This document shows positions 32,240 to 37,470 of a stretch of DNA of 37,470 bases, one piece after another. Source of the stretch: Candidatus Beckwithbacteria bacterium (GTDB lineage Bacteria; Patescibacteriota; Microgenomatia; UBA1400; CG1-02-47-37); NCBI GenBank assembly GCA_026397255.1, contig JAPLVF010000013.1, positions 214,062-251,531 on the forward strand. The letters are read 5' to 3'. Within the stretch, counting starts at the first letter, position 1. Every line of letters starts with the position of its first letter. The notes under the pieces were generated by a model. The model was not told the origin of the DNA. It ran no database searches and worked only from the letters and a program-made list of their open reading frames with translations. A program made the position numbers and the translations under genes.

Positions 32240-33209
32240 TTAAATTAATTTTATAACCGGTTAGTTTGGCGGCCAGACGAACATTTTGACCGTCGCGGCC
32301 GATGGCTAAAGACAGCTGGTCTTCAGGCACAGTAATATTGGCTTCTTTTTTCTTGGCATTAAGCTTGATTTCCAAATGTTCCGCTGGCTGCAAGGCGGCA
32401 GTAATAAATTTATCCAAGTCTTCCGAATACTCAATAATGTCCAGTTTTTCGCCGCCCAGTTCGTTAATGACAGCTTGGACCCGGACGCCTTTTTGACCGA
32501 CACAGGAACCGACCGGGTCAACGCCGGCTTGAGTCGAGGCAACAGCCACTTTACTGCGGCTGCCGGCTTCGCGGGCAATGATTTTAATAGCGACGGCGCC
32601 GGAATTAACCTCGGGCACCTCGCGTTTAAAAAGCTCAATCACCAACTGGGGATCGGCGCGGGAAACAACAATTTGTTTGCCTTTAGGTGTGTCGCCAATA
32701 TTTTTAATATATAAAGTCAGGCGCTGATTAAGATGATAGTGTTCATTCGGACTTTGCTCTTCCGGCGGCATCAGGGCTTGGCCACGACCAATATCACAGA
32801 TAATAAATTGGCCATCGAAACGTAAAACCATGCCGCTCACCAGGCTACCGATTTTGTCAGAGTATTCGGTAATAATGGCGTCTTTTTCGGCTTCGCGGAT
32901 TTTTTGCAAAATTACCTGCTTGGCAGTCTGGGCGGCGATGCGGCCAAAACCCGGAGGAGTAACTTCTTTCTTTTTGTCCGGCTTAGCTGTGGCGAACTCA
33001 AAAATCTTGGCCGAACCGGTAATCTCGTCAACAATCACTTCGTAGTCCAAGTCTTCATTAGCGCCAAAGTCTTTGCGGTAAGCGGCCACGAGGGCAGCCT
33101 TTAAGGTTTCTAAAATAGTCTGAGGAGAAATACCCCGCTCGGCGCAGATTTGGTTAAGGGCCGAGGTAAATTCGGTCCGGGCAGATTTAGGTAAATTGGT
33201 TAAGTCCAT
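32190..33209 (-). CDS. nusA: Transcription termination/antitermination protein NusA
   Basis: RNA polymerase-binding factor that affects pausing, termination and antitermination. The N-terminal RNAP-binding domain (residues 1-~120), the S1 domain (SLVSGMVLRFDGQFIICDIG) and the two KH domains ([41 protein letters not shown]) are present in order. The acidic AR repeats of proteobacteria are absent; it ends in a Lys/Thr tail (KKTKTKKTKKD). Its own promoter (extended -10 at 33271) and a terminator-shaped hairpin lie just upstream, which would permit feedback control by NusA on termination in its leader (inference). It overlaps infB by 50 bp. Confidence 0.98.
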   Translation of the reverse strand: MDLTNLPKSARTEFTSALNQICAERGISPQTILETLKAALVAAYRKDFGANEDLDYEVIVDEITGSAKIFEFATAKPDKKKEVTPPGFGRIAAQTAKQVILQKIREAEKDAIITEYSDKIGSLVSGMVLRFDGQFIICDIGRGQALMPPEEQSPNEHYHLNQRLTLYIKNIGDTPKGKQIVVSRADPQLVIELFKREVPEVNSGAVAIKIIAREAGSRSKVAVASTQAGVDPVGSCVGQKGVRVQAVINELGGEKLDIIEYSEDLDKFITAALQPAEHLEIKLNAKKKEANITVPEDQLSLAIGRDGQNVRLAAKLTGYKINLNDDRPKKTKTKKTKKD

Positions 33210-33218
33210 ATTTTAATT

Positions 33219-33243
33219 AAAAAGGCGGGTCTTAATGCCGCCT
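33219..33243 (-). terminator. Terminator-like hairpin in the nusA leader
   Basis: Minus strand: AGGCGG pairs with CCGCCT (33238-33243 with 33223-33228) over a 9-nt loop, then five U. It ends 10 bp before the nusA ATG and is downstream of the predicted nusA promoter, so it is a candidate attenuator as well as a stop for dnaJ read-through. Confidence 0.65.
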
Positions 33244-33270
33244 CTTGCCTAAATTTCTTAATAACAGTCT

Positions 33271-33299
33271 ATTTTAGCACATTTGGTTTAATCTTTAAA
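33271..33299 (-). promoter_or_regulatory. Predicted nusA-infB promoter
   Basis: Minus strand: TTTAAA (33294-33299), 17-bp spacer, extended TGCTAAAAT (hexamer TAAAAT at 33271-33276). Start near 33264; leader about 54 nt, containing the hairpin at 33219-33243. Confidence 0.5.
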
Positions 33300-33365
33300 G
33301 ACTAACATTAATAATCTACCCGACACTGACACCATTGGGAACGGGTTTTTCGGGCAGGGATAAAT

Positions 33366-33388
33366 TATCACACCTCGCAGATGTGATA
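33366..33388 (-). terminator. Strong hairpin 9 bp after dnaJ
   Basis: TATCACATC pairs with GGTGTGATA (9 bp with one wobble pair) around the loop TGCGA, then AATTTAT. It is placed as a terminator or 3'-end protecting hairpin of the hrcA-grpE-dnaK-dnaJ transcript; the U-tract is weak. Confidence 0.5.
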
Positions 33389-33396
33389 GAGATGAT

Positions 33397-34266
33397 TTAG
33401 CTTTCACTTTCAAATTCTTCTAACAGTTGGCGCTGGCGGCGGGAAAGACGATCGGGGACACGGATAATCAGGCGGACATACTGGTCGCCGCGGCCGCGGC
33501 CGCGAAGGATCGGCATACCCTGGCCGCGAAGACGAATTAAAGTGCCGGATTGGGTGCCGGGCTGAACTTTTAATTTCAGGTCGCCGTCAATCGTCGGCAC
33601 CTCAACCACTCCACCTAAGGCAGCCTGGGAAAAACTGATAATTTCATCAATAAAAACATCGTTAACTTCGCGCTTAAAATGCTTGTCCGGTCGGACTTCG
33701 ATGGTCACATAAAATTTTTCAAAGCGGATACGGGTACCGTCATCGCTACCGGCGGGAATTTTAATGGTGTATTCTTTGCCCTGATGAACCAGGGTTCTGG
33801 TTGTACCCTTGGCCGCTTCCATAAAATCGATGGCCAGGCCATAACGAGGGATTCTTTGCTGCTGATGAAAAGGCGAACCGCCACCGAAAAAGCTTTCAAA
33901 AATTTCAAACGGGTCACTAAAGCCGCCGAAGTCAAAGCCACCACCGCCACCAGCGGTAGTGTAAGTGTAAGTGAATGGGCCCTGACGGTAAGACTGAGTG
34001 CCACTGCCAAACGGACCGCCGGCGCCAAAACCCTGGCTGGGGTCGAAAGCAGCGTGACCATATTGGTCATAGGTAGAGCGTTTTTCCGGGTTAGATAAAA
34101 CTTCGTAGGCTTCGGAAATTTCCTTGAATTTTTCCGTGGCATCGGCGGATTTGTTACGATCAGGATGATATTTTAAGGCTAACTGACGGTAGGCTTTTTT
34201 CAGTTCCGCCGCGCTGGCGGTTTTGGAAACGCCTAAAACTTCATAAAAGTCGCGCTTGGTGGTCAT
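33397..34266 (-). CDS. dnaJ: DnaJ co-chaperone, type II (no zinc finger)
   Basis: Hsp40 co-chaperone for DnaK. The J domain (residues 4-70, HPD in KYHPDRNKS) is followed by a Gly/Phe-rich stretch (~80-130) and two beta domains. The CxxCxGxG zinc-finger repeats of type I DnaJ are missing, so it is a CbpA-like type II protein, 289 aa. The C-terminal peptide-binding blocks are clear ([23 protein letters not shown], quoted in part as [19 protein letters not shown]). It starts 9 bp after dnaK and ends the hrcA operon. Confidence 0.95.
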   Translation of the reverse strand: MTTKRDFYEVLGVSKTASAAELKKAYRQLALKYHPDRNKSADATEKFKEISEAYEVLSNPEKRSTYDQYGHAAFDPSQGFGAGGPFGSGTQSYRQGPFTYTYTTAGGGGGFDFGGFSDPFEIFESFFGGGSPFHQQQRIPRYGLAIDFMEAAKGTTRTLVHQGKEYTIKIPAGSDDGTRIRFEKFYVTIEVRPDKHFKREVNDVFIDEIISFSQAALGGVVEVPTIDGDLKLKVQPGTQSGTLIRLRGQGMPILRGRGRGDQYVRLIIRVPDRLSRRQRQLLEEFESES

Positions 34267-34275
34267 TTATTTATT

Positions 34276-36165
34276 TTACTCCACCACTTCGCCTTCTTGG
34301 ACTTTATCCTTATCGGATTTTTTGTCGTCGGGTTTTTTTTCACCGTCGGCCTTAGGCTCGGACTTCTGCGATTCGTACATCGCGGCACCGACTTTTTGGA
34401 TGGTTTCGGAGAGGTCTTTAGTCTTGGCCTCCAGCTCGTCTTTGCTGCCGGATTCTAAGATGTCTTTTAAGGCCTTAACCTTCTTTTCGACATCGGCTTT
34501 ATCCTCTTTTTTAACTTTATCGCCAGCATCCTTTAAAGTTTTTTCGCTGGTGAAAATAAGCGTATCGGCTTGGTTGCGGGCGTCGATGCGCTCTTTCTTT
34601 ATTTTGTCCTCTTCGGCGTGTTTTTCCGCCTCTTGGGTCATGCGCTTAATTTCGTCATCAGACAAACCAGTCGAGCCTTTAATGGTAATCTTCTGCTCTT
34701 TATTGGTGGCCTTGTCTTTGGCGGTAACATTTAAAATGCCGTTGGCGTCGATATCAAAAGTGACTTCGATCTGCGGCACGCCGCGCGGACTCGGAGGAAT
34801 CCCATCCAGAATAAACCGGCCTAGGGATTTGTTGTCGTTGGCCATTGGCCGTTCTCCTTGCAAGACATTAATTTCCACCGAAGTTTGATTGTCCGCGGCG
34901 GTCGAGAAAATCTGCGATTTGCTGGTCGGCACCGTGGTGTTGCGGTTGATTAAAGGCGTGGCGACACTGCCTAAAGTTTCAATGCCTAGGGTCAGCGGGG
35001 TAACGTCCAAGAGTAGAACATCAGTGACGTCGCCGGTCAAAACACCAGCCTGAACGGCCGCACCAATGGCCACGACTTCATCCGGATTAACAGATTTATT
35101 CGGCTCTTTGCCAAAAAGTTCTTTGACGGTTTGGTAAACCTTGGGCATGCGGGTCATACCGCCAACCAAGACGACTTCATCAATATCTTTCACGGTTTTC
35201 TTGGCGTCTTTAAGACAGGCCTTAACCGGAGGAATGGTTTTTTGAATTAAGTCATCCACCAGATTTTCCAGTTTGGCCCGGGTCAACTTCATGGTCAGAT
35301 GCAAGGGACCATTTTTGCCTTGGGTAATAAACGGTTGGTTAATTTCTGTTTCCGTGGAGGAAGACAACTCCATTTTGGCTTTTTCGGCAGCGTCTTTAAT
35401 CCGCTGTAAAGCTTGTTTATCAGCCTTAAGGTCAACGCCGTTTTCTTTTTTAAATTCAGCGGTAATATAGTCAATAATTTTTTGGTCAAAGTCGTCGCCG
35501 CCTAGATGGGTATCGCCGTTGGTGGCTTTAACTTCATAAACATTATCTCCTAGTTCCAAGACGGAAATATCAAAGGTGCCGCCGCCCAAATCATAAACGC
35601 AGATGGTTTGGGCTTTTTTCTTTTCTAGGCCGTAGGCCAAAGCGGCCGCGGTCGGCTCGTTTAAAATCCGCTCGACTTTAAGACCGGCAATTTCGCCGGC
35701 CTGCTTGGTTGCCTGACGCTGAGCGTCATTGAAATAGGCCGGACAGGTAATGACGGCTTTGTCAACGGATTCGCCTAAATAAGCCTCGGCATCGGCTTTG
35801 GCTTTTTGTAAAATTTTGGCAGAAATTTCCTGGGGAGTGTAAGTTTTCCCGTCAACTTCCACCATCGCCATATCCCCTTTACCACCGACAATTTTGTAGG
35901 CAACCATGCCTTGAGTTTTCTTGACTTCGGCATCACCCATTTTGCGGCCCATTAACCGTTTAATGGAATAAATCGTGTTGCCGGGATTAAGAACCATTTG
36001 ACGTTTAGCAATATCACCAACCAAATTTTTAGTCGGCTCAACTATTGAAGGAATCAAGTTGCGGCCTTCGGCAGTCGGAATCACTTTGGGACTACCGCCT
36101 TCCATCACGGCGACCACCGAATTAGTGGTGCCTAAATCAATACCAATAATTTTATTGGATGCCAT
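34276..36165 (-). CDS. dnaK: Chaperone DnaK (Hsp70)
   Basis: ATP-dependent chaperone, 629 aa. The nucleotide-binding domain has [32 protein letters not shown] (active-site region), the phosphate loop [15 protein letters not shown] and [13 protein letters not shown]. The linker [15 protein letters not shown] and the substrate-binding domain ([21 protein letters not shown]) follow, then a helical lid. The C-terminus ends KVQEGEVVE rather than the EEVKD of many bacteria; a Lys/Asp-rich run precedes it. It lies 1 bp after grpE in the hrcA-grpE-dnaK-dnaJ operon and should be heat-induced through the CIRCE-like site. Confidence 0.99.
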   Translation of the reverse strand: MASNKIIGIDLGTTNSVVAVMEGGSPKVIPTAEGRNLIPSIVEPTKNLVGDIAKRQMVLNPGNTIYSIKRLMGRKMGDAEVKKTQGMVAYKIVGGKGDMAMVEVDGKTYTPQEISAKILQKAKADAEAYLGESVDKAVITCPAYFNDAQRQATKQAGEIAGLKVERILNEPTAAALAYGLEKKKAQTICVYDLGGGTFDISVLELGDNVYEVKATNGDTHLGGDDFDQKIIDYITAEFKKENGVDLKADKQALQRIKDAAEKAKMELSSSTETEINQPFITQGKNGPLHLTMKLTRAKLENLVDDLIQKTIPPVKACLKDAKKTVKDIDEVVLVGGMTRMPKVYQTVKELFGKEPNKSVNPDEVVAIGAAVQAGVLTGDVTDVLLLDVTPLTLGIETLGSVATPLINRNTTVPTSKSQIFSTAADNQTSVEINVLQGERPMANDNKSLGRFILDGIPPSPRGVPQIEVTFDIDANGILNVTAKDKATNKEQKITIKGSTGLSDDEIKRMTQEAEKHAEEDKIKKERIDARNQADTLIFTSEKTLKDAGDKVKKEDKADVEKKVKALKDILESGSKDELEAKTKDLSETIQKVGAAMYESQKSEPKADGEKKPDDKKSDKDKVQEGEVVE

Positions 36166-36166
36166 A

Positions 36167-36610
36167 TTATTTATCCCCGATCTTGCTTCGGGAATCCTCC
36201 TTAATTATATTAATATTATCCTTACCAACCTTAACCCGGGCCGGCCGTAAAACCCGATCATGAAGGTAAAAACCTGGTTGAACCACGGCCAAAATTAAGT
36301 TTGGTTGACCCGCCACCAACTCACTACACTCGGCGGTTTTGGGGTCAAAAACAGTGTTTAAAAGTTTAATTTCACTAACCCCTTCAGCTTGCAGAACTGA
36401 TTTAAATTTATCAATGGTCAATTGCAGACCGGCATTTTTCAGGTGTTCCTGGGCCCGCTCCAAATCATCTAAGATCGGCAAAAGCTTGGCAATTAAAGAA
36501 GCGGAAACAAATTTAACAAATTCTTGTTTGTCGGCTTCAACCCGCTTGGTTAAATTTTGATAGTCAGCCAAAGTTCGTTTCAACTGATTTTCTAAAGTTT
36601 TTTTGGACAT
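36167..36610 (-). CDS. grpE: Nucleotide exchange factor GrpE, short form
   Basis: Exchanges ADP for ATP on DnaK. The 147-aa form lacks much of the long N-terminal helix. It retains the [16 protein letters not shown] helix, the [11 protein letters not shown] motif and the beta-wing that binds DnaK ([36 protein letters not shown], quoted in part as [17 protein letters not shown]). It is 6 bp after hrcA and 1 bp before dnaK, so it is part of the same stress operon. Confidence 0.95.
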   Translation of the reverse strand: MSKKTLENQLKRTLADYQNLTKRVEADKQEFVKFVSASLIAKLLPILDDLERAQEHLKNAGLQLTIDKFKSVLQAEGVSEIKLLNTVFDPKTAECSELVAGQPNLILAVVQPGFYLHDRVLRPARVKVGKDNINIIKEDSRSKIGDK

Positions 36611-36616
36611 AAATTT

Positions 36617-37342
36617 TTACCAGCCTTTGGCAATTTCATTAATTAAATTGCCGAAATAGCGAACCGTGGGAATTATTCGCTGATATGGCAGGCGGTTGGG
36701 ACCGATAATCCCCAAAGAACCGGAAAGATTAGGGGTAGAAAAGTCGGCAAAGACCATGCTTAAGGGCTCAAAAATAACGTTGTCAAAATCGTCGCCGACT
36801 AAAATATGCACCGGTTCTTCGGTGCTAACTTTGGCAAAAATTGAGTGCATCAGATTAAATTCGTCGATTAAAGACAAAACTTCGCGGCAAACATCAATGT
36901 CGTAAAATTCCGGGTTGTCCAAAAGGTGAGCTTCGCCGGAATGAAACAGGTCGCCACCGGAAGTGCAGGCAACCGCCAAGGCTTTGGTTTTATCGGCTAA
37001 GGCCTTAGTAATGCTTTTCAAAAATTTACCTGATTCAAAGCGGTTATCCCAAACTTTTTCTTTAACAGCCACTTCTTCGGCGACGGACATTTCATCTTCT
37101 TTTAGAAGTTCATGAACGTAGTATTTTAGAGCCATGGGTGTCGGAGTCCGGCCGGCAGAGGTATGTGGCTGTTTTAAAAATCCGGCTTTGGTTAAGGCCA
37201 TCATTTCGTTGCGGATGGTCGCCGGAGAAACACCGAGATTATATTTTTTCTCAAGCGTGACACTGCCAACCGGTTCGGCCGTAGTGGTAAATTCTTCAAT
37301 TACCGCTTTTAAAAGTTGGGCCTGGCGATCAGTTAAATTCAT
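36617..37342 (-). CDS. hrcA: Heat-inducible transcription repressor HrcA, short form
   Basis: Repressor of the heat-shock operon that binds CIRCE and is folded by chaperones. At 241 aa it is about 100 residues shorter than usual HrcA. The N-terminal winged helix (VGSVTLEKKYNLGVSPATIRNEM, quoted in part as GVSPATIRNEMMALTKAG) and the QPHTSAGRTPT motif are present, as is the C-terminal LGIIGPNRLPYQRIIP block. The shortening lies in the middle, where the GroE-like dimerisation part sits. The operator overlaps the predicted promoter and ends at the ATG, so the gene represses itself. Confidence 0.95.
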   Translation of the reverse strand: MNLTDRQAQLLKAVIEEFTTTAEPVGSVTLEKKYNLGVSPATIRNEMMALTKAGFLKQPHTSAGRTPTPMALKYYVHELLKEDEMSVAEEVAVKEKVWDNRFESGKFLKSITKALADKTKALAVACTSGGDLFHSGEAHLLDNPEFYDIDVCREVLSLIDEFNLMHSIFAKVSTEEPVHILVGDDFDNVIFEPLSMVFADFSTPNLSGSLGIIGPNRLPYQRIIPTVRYFGNLINEIAKGW

Positions 37343-37343
37343 A

Positions 37344-37370
37344 TTAGCAGTAGAGTAGCACGACTGCTAA
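37344..37370. promoter_or_regulatory. CIRCE-like HrcA operator
   Basis: On the plus strand the arms read TTAGCAGTA and GACTGCTAA with a spacer of exactly nine bases; eight of the nine arm positions pair. The classical CIRCE is TTAGCACTC-N9-GAGTGCTAA, so spacing and outer TTAGCA match and the inner bases differ. It ends 1 bp before the hrcA ATG. Confidence 0.8.
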
Positions 37371-37381
37371 TAGGTTGTCAA
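37352..37381 (-). promoter_or_regulatory. hrcA operon promoter
   Basis: Minus strand: perfect TTGACA (37376-37381), 18-bp spacer, TACTCT (37352-37357). The -10 lies in the CIRCE spacer, so HrcA binding would block it. It ends 9 bp before ATG. Confidence 0.55.
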
Positions 37382-37386
37382 GGGGG

Positions 37387-37470
37387 CTATTTTTGTTCCG
37401 GCTGAGCAATAATCAACAATCTTTTCCAAGTGGTTCCCGGCGGCCAGCAAGTCTGTAATACCAACCGTTC
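37387..37470 (-). CDS. Sortase, C-terminal fragment (cut by window edge)
   Basis: The last 27 residues of a protein whose 5' part is outside the window. They contain LVLQTCWPPGTTWKRLLIIA: the catalytic Cys in TC-PPGT followed by the K-R pair is the sortase active-site block, as in the sortase at 14842-15552 (LVTCVPPGTMLRR). It ends with a TAG stop at 37387-37389, six bases before the hrcA -35 box, with no visible terminator. It therefore suggests a second sortase in this genome, upstream of the heat-shock operon. Confidence 0.8.
   Translation of the reverse strand, partial: ERLVLQTCWPPGTTWKRLLIIAQPEQK

Noticed and set aside
1-37470. tRNA genes, CRISPR arrays, transposases or prophage genes
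   Set aside because: No repeat-spacer pattern, tRNA-like cloverleaf or mobile-element protein was seen.

Overview
The window looks like a chromosome fragment of a Candidate Phyla Radiation (Patescibacteria) bacterium, most probably of the Microgenomates group. This is an inference from gene content. The core proteins are slimmed down: IF2 has no N-terminal domains, AlaRS has no C-Ala domain, HrcA, GrpE and RNase J are short, and DnaJ has no zinc finger. An actin-like/single-membrane-segment fusion lies next to a sortase, as often seen in these lineages. All genes read with the standard stop set. Coding is dense and almost wholly on the minus strand.

Layout from high to low coordinates, the direction of most transcription. 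At 37.5-33.4 kb the end of a sortase gene is followed by hrcA-grpE-dnaK-dnaJ behind a CIRCE-like operator. At 33.2-27.4 kb lie nusA-infB, a degenerate DHH-family gene, rpsO-pnp and an ICMT-like membrane methyltransferase. At 26.9-20.0 kb lie an unusual J-domain protein, a Lon-type AAA+ protein without a protease domain, RNase J, FtsK, a RodZ-like protein and SurE. At 19.9-12.5 kb lie two small membrane proteins, then alaS, the actin-like/membrane fusion, a sortase, a methyltransferase, ruvX, a zinc ribbon and mltG. At 12.4-4.4 kb is rpoB-rpoC-rpsL-rpsG. At 4.4-1.0 kb an accessory island separates rpsG from fusA. fusA runs off the left edge.

The island is the most unusual part. It holds (i) a candidate structured RNA of about 240 nt on the plus strand with a good promoter, facing away from fusA; (ii) two tandem plus-strand genes of one unrecognised family that are clearly each other's paralogs; (iii) a divergent 90-aa gene of unknown function; (iv) two copies of a 17-bp palindrome (TAAGGTAC-N-GTACCTTA), one exactly centred between two divergent promoters; and (v) a membrane-anchored PsbP-like protein and a DedA/VTT-type membrane protein.

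Two expression patterns recur. Nine operon-leading genes have a -10 hexamer only 6-11 bp before ATG, which predicts leaderless or nearly leaderless mRNAs. Four others (fusA, the first paralog, rpoB, nusA) have a terminator-shaped hairpin plus U-tract just before ATG. I saw no tRNA, rRNA, CRISPR array, transposase or phage gene.
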